Assembly: GCF_016107305.1 (NCBI RefSeq)
Contig: NZ_RCVR01000012.1
Location: 100,120-164,119 of the forward strand
Reading direction: 5' to 3'
From: Roseomonas sp. KE2513
Lineage (GTDB): Bacteria > Pseudomonadota > Alphaproteobacteria > Acetobacterales > Acetobacteraceae
DNA: 64,000 nucleotides
The translations under genes and the position numbers were made by a program. The notes below the pieces were generated by a model that was given only the letters and a program-made list of their open reading frames with translations, made no database searches and had not been told where the DNA came from. Positions 25,352-34,311 of the stretch are shown in pieces. The first letter of the stretch is position 1; each line of letters opens with the position of its first letter.

Positions 25352-25558
25352 TCAGCCCATCTGCAGGTTGGCGGCGGACATCTTGCCCTTCGGGTCCTTC
25401 TGGACCTCGAAGGAGAGCTTGTCGCCCTCGTTCAGGCCGCGCAGGCCCGCGCGGGTGACATCCGAGATGTGGACGAACACGTCCTTGGAGCCGTCATCCG
25501 GCTGGATGAAGCCATAGCCCTTGGTCGCATTAAACCACTTCACGGTTCCGGTCGGCAT
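25352..25558 (-). CDS. Cold-shock domain protein (CspA family)
   Basis: The 68-aa single cold-shock domain has RNP1 KGYGFI and RNP2 VFVHIS, starting [18 protein letters not shown]. It binds single-stranded RNA/DNA and melts mRNA structure. The ATG at 25558 is the family-standard start; longer in-frame extension upstream is not coding. A long upstream region (25559 onward) would be its 5' leader, as is usual for csp genes whose leaders are temperature-responsive. Confidence 0.95.
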   Translation of the reverse strand: MPTGTVKWFNATKGYGFIQPDDGSKDVFVHISDVTRAGLRGLNEGDKLSFEVQKDPKGKMSAANLQMG

Positions 25559-26115
25559 CGGTCGCGTATCTTTCGAGAGAGGTTGCCCCGCGGGCCGGTC
25601 CCGACGAGGAGCCAGGAACCGGCGGGGAGCGGGCCCGGTCACCCCGTGAGAGGGCGAGGAAAGCGTCCGAACCAGCGTGGCAGGGTTGAGGTGGTGTCCG
25701 AATGAACGGATTGCAACCACCCCGGCTCCGGCCGGATTAGCCCTTGTTAAAGACCATGTGGCGATCTCCGCGGGTGCCGCGCCTGATAGGCCGATCAGCC
25801 TTTGCCCGCGGCCCGTTTTCCCCTGGCCTTCGGCGGGCGAAGGGGCCATATAGCGGCCCGCCGGGCTTGGCCTCCATGGTCCAGCCCGCCCTCCGCGTAT
25901 GCGGTGGGCTGACAGGAACGGCCACGCCGCGGCGTTTCCGGCCACATGGACCCCCGTCGCGCAGACCTGGCGCGCGGACCCCATGCCGCCCGAAGCGCCG
26001 GGGACCCCCAAGCCCGAAGTGCGGGCCAGAGGGGCGCAGACACCCTTCATCCCATCCGCGTCGCAACACCGTCCCGCCAGGCAATCCGGCCCGGCGGGGC
26101 CGACAGGATGCACGC
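25559..26115. other. 557-base gap between cspA-like gene and pnp (divergent promoters)
   Basis: No convincing gene is present; frames here give Pro/Arg/Gly-rich shadow peptides. The right half must hold the pnp promoter and AGGATG ribosome-binding region (ACAGGATGC before 26116). The left half should hold the cold-shock promoter and leader. rpsO, usually just before pnp, is not here. Confidence 0.5.
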
Positions 26116-28365
26116 ATGTTCGATAACTACTACCGCAAGGACATCGAGTGGGGCGGCAAGACGCTGACCCTCGAGACCGGTAAGGTGGCCCGCCAGGCCG
26201 ACGGCGCCGTGATGGCCCGCCTGGGCGACACCATCGTCCTCTGCACGGTGGTTGGCGCCCGCAACGTCAAGCCGGGCCAGGACTTCTTCCCGCTGACCGT
26301 CAACTACCAGGAAAAGGCCTTTGCGGCCGGCAAGATTCCGGGTGGCTTCTTCAAGCGCGAGGGCCGTCCCTCCGAGAACGAGACCCTCGTCTCCCGCCTC
26401 ATCGATCGCCCGATCCGTCCGCTCTTCCCGGAGGGCTTCCGCAACGAGGTCCAGGTGGTCGCGACCGTGTTGTCGCACGACCTCGAGAACAACCCCGACA
26501 TCGTCTCCATGGTCGGCTGCTCCGCGGCCCTGACCCTCTCGGGCATCCCCTTCTTCGGCCCGATCGCCGGCGCCCGCGTGGGCTATGCCGGGGGTGAGTA
26601 CATCCTCAACCCGACGCTCGAGCAGGTGAAGACGAGCGAGCTCGACCTCGTCGTCGCCGGCACAGCCGAGGGCGTGCTGATGGTCGAGTCCGAGGCGAAG
26701 GAGCTCTCCGAGGCCGTGATGCTCGGCGCCGTCGAGTTCGGCCACAAGTCCTTCCAGCCGGTCATTCAGGGCATCATCGAGCTGGCCGAGCGCGCGGCCA
26801 AGGAGCCCTGGCCGCTGGCCGAGGTGTCCGATGCCGAGAAGGCGCTCAAGGCCCGCATCGCCGAACTCGGCGCCGCCGACATGGCCGAGGCCTACAAGGA
26901 GACGCTGAAGCAGGCCCGCTACGCCAAGGTCGGCGCGGTGAAGAAGTCCATCGTCGAGAAGCTGGAGGCCGAGGGCCACGACGTCGCCGCCGCCAAGGGC
27001 CTGCTCAAGGACCTCGAGGCGAGCGTCGTCCGGAACACGATCCTCGACACCGGCATCCGCATCGACGGCCGCGACACGAAGACCGTGCGCCCGATCGTGG
27101 CCGAGGTTGGCGTGCTGCCCCGCGCCCACGGCTCCGCGCTGTTCACGCGCGGCGAGACCCAGGCCTTCTGCGTGGCCACTCTCGGCACCGGCCAGGACGA
27201 GCAGATCATCGACGCACTCCCGGGCGAGTACCGGGAGAACTTCATGCTGCACTACAACTTCCCTCCCTACTCGGTGGGCGAGACCGGCCGCATGGGCTCG
27301 CCCGGCCGGCGTGAGATCGGCCATGGCAAGCTTGCCTGGCGCGCGATCCACCCGCTGCTGCCGGAGAAGGAGAAGTTTCCCTACACGATCCGCGTCGTCT
27401 CCGAGATCACGGAGAGCAACGGCTCCTCCTCCATGGCCACCGTCTGCGGCACCTCGCTGTCGCTGATGGACGCGGGCACGCCCCTCAAGCGCCCCTGCGC
27501 CGGCATCGCCATGGGCCTCATCAAGGAGGAGAAGGGCTTCGCCGTGCTGTCCGACATCCTCGGCGACGAGGACCACCTCGGCGACATGGACTTCAAGGTG
27601 GCCGGTTCCGAGCAGGGCATCACCGCCCTGCAGATGGACATCAAGATCACCTCCATCACCTTCGAGATCATGCGCATCGCGCTCGATCAGGCGAAGGACG
27701 GGCGGATCCACATCCTCGGCGAGATGGCCAAGGGCCTCTCGGGCTCGCGCGGCGAGGTGGCGGCCAACGCGCCCCGCATCACCGTGATCAACGTGCCCAA
27801 GGACAAGATCCGCGAAGTGATCGGCACGGGCGGCAAGGTGATCCGCGAGATCGTCGAGCAGACCGGCACGAAGATCGACATCGAGGACGACGGCACGATC
27901 AAGATCGCGTCCTCCAGCCCCGAGGCGACCCAGGCCGCCATCGACCGGATCAAGGGCATCACGGCCGAGGCCGAGGTGGGCGTGATCTACAACGGCACCG
28001 TCGTGAAGGTCGCCGATTTCGGTGCCTTCGTGAACTTCCTCGGCGCCAAGGACGGCCTCGTCCACATCTCCGAGCTGGCGCAGGACCGCGTGGCCCGCAC
28101 GGGCGACATCGTCTCCGTCGGCGACAAGGTGAAGGTGAAGGTCATTGGCTTCGACGACCGCGGCAAGGTGAAGCTGTCCATGCGGACGGTGGACCAGGCC
28201 TCGGGCGCCGACATCACCGAGCAGGTCGGCGCCAAGCGTCCCCGCCCCGAGGGCGAGGAAGGCGGCGAAGGCCGTGAGCGGGGCCCGCGCCGCGAGCGTG
28301 GCGACCGCGATGGGTACCGTGGTGACCGGGGCGGCGACCGCGCCCCCCGCCGTCGCGAGGACTAA
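26116..28365 (+). CDS. pnp: Polynucleotide phosphorylase
   Basis: The 749-aa 3'-5' exoribonuclease of the RNA degradosome phosphorolyses RNA to nucleoside diphosphates. Two RNase PH domains (about 1-140 and 310-550) surround a helical domain. The active site stretch [23 protein letters not shown], and [12 protein letters not shown] are present. The KH domain (about 555-620) shows [11 protein letters not shown], and the S1 domain (622-692) [10 protein letters not shown] and [10 protein letters not shown]. The tail is rich in Arg-Gly-Asp/Glu repeats (about 45 residues), a likely disordered RNA- or protein-binding extension. Start at ATG 26116 follows ACAGGATGC. The family average is ~710 aa. 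Confidence 0.97.
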   Translation: MFDNYYRKDIEWGGKTLTLETGKVARQADGAVMARLGDTIVLCTVVGARNVKPGQDFFPLTVNYQEKAFAAGKIPGGFFKREGRPSENETLVSRLIDRPIRPLFPEGFRNEVQVVATVLSHDLENNPDIVSMVGCSAALTLSGIPFFGPIAGARVGYAGGEYILNPTLEQVKTSELDLVVAGTAEGVLMVESEAKELSEAVMLGAVEFGHKSFQPVIQGIIELAERAAKEPWPLAEVSDAEKALKARIAELGAADMAEAYKETLKQARYAKVGAVKKSIVEKLEAEGHDVAAAKGLLKDLEASVVRNTILDTGIRIDGRDTKTVRPIVAEVGVLPRAHGSALFTRGETQAFCVATLGTGQDEQIIDALPGEYRENFMLHYNFPPYSVGETGRMGSPGRREIGHGKLAWRAIHPLLPEKEKFPYTIRVVSEITESNGSSSMATVCGTSLSLMDAGTPLKRPCAGIAMGLIKEEKGFAVLSDILGDEDHLGDMDFKVAGSEQGITALQMDIKITSITFEIMRIALDQAKDGRIHILGEMAKGLSGSRGEVAANAPRITVINVPKDKIREVIGTGGKVIREIVEQTGTKIDIEDDGTIKIASSSPEATQAAIDRIKGITAEAEVGVIYNGTVVKVADFGAFVNFLGAKDGLVHISELAQDRVARTGDIVSVGDKVKVKVIGFDDRGKVKLSMRTVDQASGADITEQVGAKRPRPEGEEGGEGRERGPRRERGDRDGYRGDRGGDRAPRRRED

Positions 28366-28375
28366 AGGAAACGAC

Positions 28376-28405
28376 GGGGCGGGACCAAGGTTCCGCCCCT
28401 GTTTC
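28376..28405 (+). terminator. Rho-independent-type terminator of pnp
   Basis: GGGGCGG (28376-28382) and CCGCCCC (28393-28399) form a 7-bp GC stem with a 10-base loop, followed by TGTTTC, starting 11 bases after the pnp stop. Confidence 0.65.
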
Positions 28406-28522
28406 ATCCCCTAAAACATTGCCCTGATCGTGCCGGAAGGACTGTTCCTTTCCACCGGCCGACGCCATATGGGCGCCTCCCGCTTAACCCATGTTTGTCC
28501 CCGTTCCAGGAACACCCCGGCT

Positions 28523-29923
28523 GTGAAGGCGATCAACACCATCCGCATGGGCGGTGCCGACGTTCTCCCCCTCGTCGAGGGCGGCAAGGGCGTCTCCGCG
28601 TCGAACGGCGCCTCTGCCGGCAACTGGGCCGCGGAAGGCGGCGTCGGAACCTTTTCCGCGGTCAACGCAGACAGCTACGACGCCCAGGGGCGCATCATTC
28701 CCCAGGAATACCACGGCAAGACCCGGCGCGAGCGGCACGAGGAGCTGGTCGCCTACGGGATCGCCGGCGGCATCGCCCAGGCGCGCGAGGCCTATGAGCG
28801 CTCGAACGGCAAGGGCCGCGTCCACGCCAATATCCTTTGGGAGATGGGCGGGGCGGAGCGCGTGGCGCGCGGGATGCTGGAGGGCGCGCGCGGCCTCATC
28901 AATGGCATCACCTGCGGCGCCGGCATGCCCTATCGCCTGGCCGACATCGCGCGCGAGTACCGCGTGCACATCTACCCCATCGTCTCCTCCTCCCGTGCCT
29001 TCTCCGCGCTGTGGAAGCGCGCCTATTCGAAGGCCAGCGAGTGGCTGGGCGGCGTGGTCTACGAGGATCCCTGGCTGGCCGGCGGCCACAACGGCCTCTC
29101 CAACTCCGAGGACCCGCGCAAGCCCGAGGCGCCCTATGCCCGCGTGCTGAAGCTGCGCCAGCAGATGCGCGAGTTCGGCCTCGGCGACGTGCCGATCATC
29201 ATGGCCGGCGGCGTCTGGTGGCTCGAGGAGTGGGAGGACTGGATCGACAATCCCGAGCTGGGACCGATCGCCTTCCAGTTCGGCACCCGCCCGCTGGTGA
29301 CGCGCGAGAGCCCGATCCCCGATGCCTGGAAGCAGCGCCTGCTGACGCTCAAGCCCGGCGACGTGTCCCTCCAGAACTTCTCCCCCACCGGCTTCTACAG
29401 CAGCGCGGTGCGCAACGACTTTCTGCGCGAGCTGGAGGGGCGCAGTCACCGTCAGGTGGCCTATACCGTGCAGCCCGTGGGCGAGCACTCCGCGACTTAT
29501 GGCGTGGGGCCGCGCAAGCGCCCCGTCTACCTCGTGCCCGCCGACCTCGAGCATGTCCGCCAGTGGGAAGCCGAGGGCCATACCGAGGCGCTGCGCACCC
29601 CCGACGACACGCTCATCTTCGTGACGCCCGAGACCAGCCGGCAGATCGTGGCCGACCAGATCGCCTGCATGGGCTGCCTCTCACAGTGCCGCTTCTCCAA
29701 CTGGGCGCAGCACACCGACGATCACTCGAACGGCAAGAAGGCCGATCCGCGCTCCTTCTGCATCCAGAAGACGCTCCAGGACATCGGCCATGGCGGCGAC
29801 CCCGAGCACAACCTTATGTTCGCCGGCCACAACGCTTACCGCTTCGCGCAGGATCCCTTCTACTCCAACGGCTTCATCCCGACCGTGAAGGAACTCGTTG
29901 GCCGGATCATGACTGGCCGCTGA
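28523..29923 (+). CDS. NAD(P)H-dependent flavin oxidoreductase / nitronate monooxygenase-like
   Basis: The 466-aa protein begins with KAINTIRMGGADVLPLVEGGKG at GTG 28523. It has the TIM-barrel 2-nitropropane-dioxygenase-like layout: GGVGTFSAVNADSYD, INGITCGAGMPYRLAD, VPIIMAGGVWWLEEWEDW and PIAFQFGTRP, the FMN phosphate-binding end. An unusual segment, CMGCLSQCRFSNW followed by SFCIQKTLQ, holds four cysteines (C-x2-C-x3-C then C) that could bind an iron-sulfur cluster or zinc. Longer than typical nitronate monooxygenases (~330 aa). An alternative longer start at 28430 adds residues without similarity. Followed directly by a strong terminator. Confidence 0.82.
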   Translation: MKAINTIRMGGADVLPLVEGGKGVSASNGASAGNWAAEGGVGTFSAVNADSYDAQGRIIPQEYHGKTRRERHEELVAYGIAGGIAQAREAYERSNGKGRVHANILWEMGGAERVARGMLEGARGLINGITCGAGMPYRLADIAREYRVHIYPIVSSSRAFSALWKRAYSKASEWLGGVVYEDPWLAGGHNGLSNSEDPRKPEAPYARVLKLRQQMREFGLGDVPIIMAGGVWWLEEWEDWIDNPELGPIAFQFGTRPLVTRESPIPDAWKQRLLTLKPGDVSLQNFSPTGFYSSAVRNDFLRELEGRSHRQVAYTVQPVGEHSATYGVGPRKRPVYLVPADLEHVRQWEAEGHTEALRTPDDTLIFVTPETSRQIVADQIACMGCLSQCRFSNWAQHTDDHSNGKKADPRSFCIQKTLQDIGHGGDPEHNLMFAGHNAYRFAQDPFYSNGFIPTVKELVGRIMTGR

Positions 29924-29940
29924 GCGAGCGTCGGCCCTCC

Positions 29941-29978
29941 AAAGGCCCGTTCCCCTTGATGGGGAACGGGCCTTTTTC
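29941..29978 (+). terminator. Strong rho-independent terminator
   Basis: AAAGGCCCGTTCCCC (29941-29955) pairs perfectly with GGGGAACGGGCCTTT (29961-29975) across a 5-base loop, a 15-bp stem followed by further T residues, 18 bases after the flavin oxidoreductase stop. The A-run on the other side makes it bidirectional in principle. Confidence 0.92.
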
Positions 29979-30093
29979 GTGCGCTTCGCCGGAGAGTGAT
30001 GGCAGGTTGCCGGGGCTCCCGCTGACATTCTCGCCAGAAGCGCCCTAGCTTTGTGTCGATCGGCCCGTTGGGGCCGAAGGAACAGAGGCAGCG

Positions 30094-30543
30094 ATGCTGG
30101 AACTCAACATCAACGGCCAGACGAAGCAGGTGGACGCCGAGGGCGACACGCCGCTGCTCTGGGTGCTCCGCGACACGCTCGGCATGACAGGCACGAAATA
30201 CGGCTGCGGCATCGCCCAGTGCGGGGCCTGCACGGTGCTGGTGGACGGCAACGCCACCCGCTCCTGCGTCACCCCCGCCGAGAGCGTCGTCGGCGCCCAG
30301 GTGACGACCATTGAGGCGATGGAGAGCGATCCGGTCGGCGCCAAGATCGTCGAAGCTTGGGTCGCCGGTCAGGTGGCCCAGTGCGGCTACTGCCAGTCCG
30401 GCCAGGTGATGGCCGCGACCGCGCTGCTGAAGGCGACGCCCAAGCCGACGGACGAGGACATCGCCGCGGCCATGACCAATCTCTGCCGCTGCGGCACCTA
30501 CAACGCCATCGCCGCCGCCGTGCGGCAGGCCGCGACGGCCTGA
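30094..30543 (+). CDS. [2Fe-2S] subunit of a molybdenum hydroxylase (isoquinoline 1-oxidoreductase alpha type)
   Basis: The 149-aa ferredoxin-like subunit has the plant-type cluster CGIAQCGAC...C (about 44-65) and the second cluster CGYCQSGQ...CRCGTYNAI (101-140) of xanthine-dehydrogenase-family small subunits. It passes electrons from the molybdenum site. It precedes the cognate large subunit with only a short gap (AAGGG then ATG), so both are one operon. Isoquinoline oxidoreductase, aldehyde or hydroxynicotinate-type enzymes share this pair layout. Confidence 0.93.
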   Translation: MLELNINGQTKQVDAEGDTPLLWVLRDTLGMTGTKYGCGIAQCGACTVLVDGNATRSCVTPAESVVGAQVTTIEAMESDPVGAKIVEAWVAGQVAQCGYCQSGQVMAATALLKATPKPTDEDIAAAMTNLCRCGTYNAIAAAVRQAATA

Positions 30544-30555
30544 AGGGTGCGCATC

Positions 30556-32805
30556 ATGGATGGCATGAATCTCCCCGGCACCGAGGCGTTTCTCGGCACG
30601 ACGGTCACGATCCCCGAGCGGGGCGTCGCCAATCTCTCCCGCCGCGGCCTCTTCGGCATCGGCGCGGGCGCGCTTCTGCTTGGCACGATGGTCCGCGCCC
30701 GCACCGCCCGCGCGCAGGGCGAGGGCATGGCTGCGGTGGCTCCCCGTCCGGGCACCAAGGTCCCGGCCTTCCTCGAGATCCGCAACGACGGCAAGGTGCG
30801 GCTGCTCTCGCCTTTCGTGGAGGGCGGGCAGGGCATCGCGACGGCCATGGCGCAGATCGTCGGCGAGGAGCTGGACGTCGACCCCGCCAACTTCATCGTG
30901 GACTGCGCCCCGCCCGGCGCCGACTACCTCATCGTCAACGGCCGGCGCCTGACGGGCGGCAGCCTCTCGGTCCGCTCCAGCTACGACACCATGCGCCAGC
31001 TCGGCGCCACCGCGCGCAACCTGCTCGTCCGCGCCGCCGCCGCGCGGCTGGACGTGCCGGAGGGTGAGCTGGCCACCGAGCCCGGCCGCGTGATCCACAA
31101 GGCATCGAACCGCAGCCTCGCCTACGGCGAGCTGGCCGAGGCCGCGATGAAGCTGCAGCCGAGCGAGGTTGCCGCGCTGCGCGATCCCGCGACTTTCCGC
31201 TGGATCGGCAAGCCCGTGCCGCGGCTGGACGCGCGCGACAAGTCCACGGGGCGCGCGCAGTACGGCATCGACCTCACGGTCGAGAACATGCTCCAGGCGA
31301 GCGTGATCCACGCGCCGCGCCTAGGTCAGGAGCCGGGCGAGATCGCGAACGAGGCCGAGGTGCGGGCCATGCCCGGCGTGCATTCCGTCCACAAGCTGCC
31401 CGGCGCCGTCGCCGTGCTGGCGAATAGCTGGTGGCGCGCCCGCACGGCCTCGGAGGCGCTGAACGTCACCTGGGCCGAGGGCCGGCACGACCGCGCCTTG
31501 CCCGCCGACTTCTCCTCGGCGGGGATGCTGGCCACGCTGCGCGCGGAGAAGGGCGCCGGCAGCCCCGCGGAGGAGAGCGGCAACTTGGCCGACGCCTTCG
31601 CGGGCGCCAGCAAGACGATCGAGGCCGAGTACGACGCCCCCTACCTCGCCCACGCGCAGTTGGAGCCGCCCTCCACCATCGCGCGCTTCAACGAGGACGG
31701 CACGCTGGAACTCTGGATGCCTAACCAAGCGCCGGAGGTCTTCCAGGATCTCGCCGCCAAGGCGGCCGGGCTCGATGCCTCCAAGGTGAAGGTCCACTCG
31801 CCGATCCTCGGCGGCTTCTTCGGCCGCCACTTCACCTACGACGCCGCCGCGCCCTACCCGCAGGCCATCGCCCTTGCGAAAGCCGTGAACCGACCGGTGA
31901 AGGTGATCTGGAAGCGCGAGGAGGAGTTCCTGCGCGACGCCTTCCGGCCCATGGGCTTCGTGCGCTTCAAGGGCGCGGTGGGGGCGGACGGCATGCCCGT
32001 CGCGCTCCAGGCCGCGGCGGTGGGGGAGGGGCCCATCGGCCGCTACTTCGCCGCCAACGCCCCCGTCGATCCCTCGATGGTCGAGGGCATCGCCGGCAAG
32101 CCCTACGCGATCGGCGCGAAGCGGGTGGACTGCGTGAAGGTGCGCCAGCCGCCGGTCATCGCCTTCTGGCGCTCGGTCGGCCACTCGATGAACGACTTCT
32201 TCTACGAGTCCTTCCTTGACGAGCTGGCCACCGCTGGCGGCAAGGACCCCTTCGAGATGCGGCTGTCGATGCTGAAGGACAGCCCGCGCCACGCGACGCT
32301 GCTGCGCGCCGTGGCCGATCTTTCAGGCGGCTGGAAGCGCGGTCCCTTCGATGCCGAGGGCGGCAAGCGCGCCCGCGGCGTCGCCATGGCCTCGCCCTTC
32401 GGCTCGGAGGTCGCGACCATCGCCGAGGTCTCCATCACCGACGGCGAGATCCGGGTGCATGACCTCTGGATCGCGATCGACCCGGGCCGGGCCGTGAACC
32501 CCGGCCTGATTGAGGCGCAGGTGCAATCTGCGGCCGCCATCGGCCTCTCCTCGGCCCTGCTGGAGGAGGTGGTCTATGAGAACGGCGAGCCCCAGGCGCG
32601 GAACTTCGACGCCTACACCATCCTTCCCCATGCCCGGATGCCGCGGGTGCATGTGAAGGTGGTGGAGAGCGGCGCGGCGCTCGGTGGCGTGGGCGAGCCC
32701 GGTGTGCCCGGCGTGCCGCCCGCGGTGGCGAACGCGGTGGCCGCGCTCACGGGCCAGCGCATCCGCAGCCTGCCGATGTCCAAGACCCGGCTCGGCTCCG
32801 CCTAG
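30556..32805 (+). CDS. Periplasmic molybdopterin-binding large subunit (isoquinoline 1-oxidoreductase beta type)
   Basis: The 749-aa protein starts at ATG 30556, seven bases after AAGGG. A Tat signal is visible: SRRGLFGIGAGALLLGTM (about 26-43), ending ARAQ, so the folded cofactor-loaded enzyme would be exported. Molybdopterin motifs GGFFGRHF, the partner loop LEPPSTIARF, DLWIAIDPGRAVNPGLIEAQ and the glutamate in GEPGVPGVPP follow. No FAD subunit, as for IorAB-type two-subunit enzymes that donate to membrane cytochromes. Substrate is a heteroaromatic or aldehyde; unknown here. The longer start at 30547 is less likely. Confidence 0.9.
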   Translation: MDGMNLPGTEAFLGTTVTIPERGVANLSRRGLFGIGAGALLLGTMVRARTARAQGEGMAAVAPRPGTKVPAFLEIRNDGKVRLLSPFVEGGQGIATAMAQIVGEELDVDPANFIVDCAPPGADYLIVNGRRLTGGSLSVRSSYDTMRQLGATARNLLVRAAAARLDVPEGELATEPGRVIHKASNRSLAYGELAEAAMKLQPSEVAALRDPATFRWIGKPVPRLDARDKSTGRAQYGIDLTVENMLQASVIHAPRLGQEPGEIANEAEVRAMPGVHSVHKLPGAVAVLANSWWRARTASEALNVTWAEGRHDRALPADFSSAGMLATLRAEKGAGSPAEESGNLADAFAGASKTIEAEYDAPYLAHAQLEPPSTIARFNEDGTLELWMPNQAPEVFQDLAAKAAGLDASKVKVHSPILGGFFGRHFTYDAAAPYPQAIALAKAVNRPVKVIWKREEEFLRDAFRPMGFVRFKGAVGADGMPVALQAAAVGEGPIGRYFAANAPVDPSMVEGIAGKPYAIGAKRVDCVKVRQPPVIAFWRSVGHSMNDFFYESFLDELATAGGKDPFEMRLSMLKDSPRHATLLRAVADLSGGWKRGPFDAEGGKRARGVAMASPFGSEVATIAEVSITDGEIRVHDLWIAIDPGRAVNPGLIEAQVQSAAAIGLSSALLEEVVYENGEPQARNFDAYTILPHARMPRVHVKVVESGAALGGVGEPGVPGVPPAVANAVAALTGQRIRSLPMSKTRLGSA

Positions 32806-32814
32806 CCGGCCTGG

Positions 32815-32841
32815 CGGGCGGGGAGGACTACTCCCCGCCCG
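32815..32841. terminator. Bidirectional hairpin between convergent genes
   Basis: CGGGCGGGGAG (32815-32825) and CTCCCCGCCCG (32831-32841) form an 11-bp stem with a 5-base loop, between the molybdenum enzyme and the leftward amidase; it overlaps the amidase stop codon (32828-32830). No U-tract is evident. Confidence 0.55.
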
Positions 32842-34180
32842 TCAACGTCCCCTCCACCGCGCGGGCGACGGCGAGCAGTCGCCGGTCCCCGCCGTTCTCC
32901 CCCATCAGCATCAGCCCCACGGGAGCCTCGCCCGGCGTATGGCAGGGCAGGCTGATGGAGCAGCGGTCGAGGAAGTTCCCGACCGCCGTGTTCCGCAACA
33001 GCAGCAGGTTGATCCGGTTGAAGCTCTCCGCCGTGGACAGCTCCGCGATGGCGGGCGGCGTCAGTGGGCAGGTGGGGGCGACGATGGCGTCGAAGGGCGC
33101 CGTGCGCAGGGCGGTGGCCGCGATGATGCGTGCGCGCGCTGCCCCCAGTTCGATGAGGTCCGCCGCGCTCATCCCCGAGCCGCGCTCGATCCGCGCGAGG
33201 ATAAGCGGGTCGTAGAGGTCCCGCGCGCGGGCGATCAGGTCTCGGTGCAGCGCCCAGGCTTCGGCCGCTGCGTAGCCCCCGGTGGCGTTGGCCGCAGGGA
33301 TCTCCGCCAGTTCCGGCAAGGCCACGTCCATCAGCCGTGCCCCCGCCGCCTCCAGCCGCCGCAGCGCCAGCTCGAAGGCGGCGATGACGGCGGGAGCAAG
33401 CCCGTCGAAGAGCGAGGTGGAACTGGGCAGGCCGAGGCGTAGCCCGTCGAGGGAAGCGGCCGGTGGCGGAGCGGCATCCTCATCCCCCGCCATTACCGCG
33501 TCGAGGATGGCGCAGCAGGCGGCGGAGGGCGCGAGCGGCCCGATGCTGTCGAGCGTGGTGGAGAGCGGGAAGGCGCCCGCCAGCGGCACGCGCCGCGCGG
33601 TCGGCTTGAAGCCGGCGACGCCGCAGAGCGCGGCCGGCACGCGGCAGGATCCGCCGGTATCGGAGCCAATCCCGCCGAAGCCCATCCCGTCCGCCACCGC
33701 GACCGCGGCGCCGGAGGAGGAGCCGCCCGGCGCCCGCCTCGTCGCGCGGTCATAGGGCGAGAGGGGCGTGCCGTAATGCGGGTTGAGACCGGTGCCGGAG
33801 AAGGCGAACTCCACCATGTTCGTGCGCCCGAGCACGACAAAGCCCGCGCGTTGCAGCCGCGCGATGGCGGGCGCGGTCGCCGTTGCGGGCGGTGCGTCGC
33901 GCAGCGCGAGCGAGCCCGCGCGTGTCACCACGCCCGTCTGGTCGAAGAGGTCCTTGATGCTGATGGGAATGCCCGCATAGGGGCCTGGCGCACGGCCGGC
34001 GCGGCGGAGCGAATCCATCGCCCCCGCGGCCGTGCGCGCGGCTTCCGCCTGCACCTCGACGAAGGCGCGTGCGCCCTCGCCGGCAGGGTCCGCAATTCGG
34101 CCGAGGGCCTCCTCCACAAGCTGCGCGGCGGTGGTCCCACCATCGGCCAGGGCACGGGCGGCGGCGTCGATCGTCTTCAT
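32828..34180 (-). CDS. Amidase (amidase-signature family)
   Basis: The 450-aa hydrolase has the Ser-cisSer-Lys triad: Lys76 in SIKDLFD, Ser154/155 in PGGSSSGAA, and nucleophile Ser178 in GSDTGGSCRVPA. The fold matches the amidase signature group (GatA, fatty-acid amide, indole-acetamide type). ATG 34180 is chosen; a longer frame to 34282 lacks similarity. Faces the TRAP operon divergently across a 131-base gap. Substrate unknown; not part of gatCAB because neighbours differ. Confidence 0.9.
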   Translation of the reverse strand: MKTIDAAARALADGGTTAAQLVEEALGRIADPAGEGARAFVEVQAEAARTAAGAMDSLRRAGRAPGPYAGIPISIKDLFDQTGVVTRAGSLALRDAPPATATAPAIARLQRAGFVVLGRTNMVEFAFSGTGLNPHYGTPLSPYDRATRRAPGGSSSGAAVAVADGMGFGGIGSDTGGSCRVPAALCGVAGFKPTARRVPLAGAFPLSTTLDSIGPLAPSAACCAILDAVMAGDEDAAPPPAASLDGLRLGLPSSTSLFDGLAPAVIAAFELALRRLEAAGARLMDVALPELAEIPAANATGGYAAAEAWALHRDLIARARDLYDPLILARIERGSGMSAADLIELGAARARIIAATALRTAPFDAIVAPTCPLTPPAIAELSTAESFNRINLLLLRNTAVGNFLDRCSISLPCHTPGEAPVGLMLMGENGGDRRLLAVARAVEGTLTGGE

Positions 34181-34261
34181 TGGTCGATGATGCGGCGCCC
34201 ATGAAGGGACGGCAATGCGAGCAGCGTTGACAGCGGATGGCGGCTGGCAGCACGTTGCGAA

Positions 34262-34275
34262 TAACCATTGGGTTA
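34262..34275. promoter_or_regulatory. Inverted repeat upstream of the TRAP/uronate operon
   Basis: TAACC (34262-34266) and GGTTA (34271-34275) flank 4 bases, 36 bases before the dctP ATG. TTGACA stands at 34227-34232 but no convincing -10 follows. The repeat could be an operator for a sugar-acid regulator; no regulator gene is in the operon. Confidence 0.3.
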
Positions 34276-34311
34276 CCGTCAAGGGGCCCCTGCGACATCG
34301 GGAGACTGTCC

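Noticed and set aside
25744..26113. N-terminal extension of pnp or an antisense gene between cspA and pnp
   Set aside because: Pro/Arg/Gly-rich composition, no conserved domain; normal PNPase starts at [14 protein letters not shown].
26047..28407. 786-codon leftward frame opposite pnp
   Set aside because: Antisense to pnp; no family signatures.
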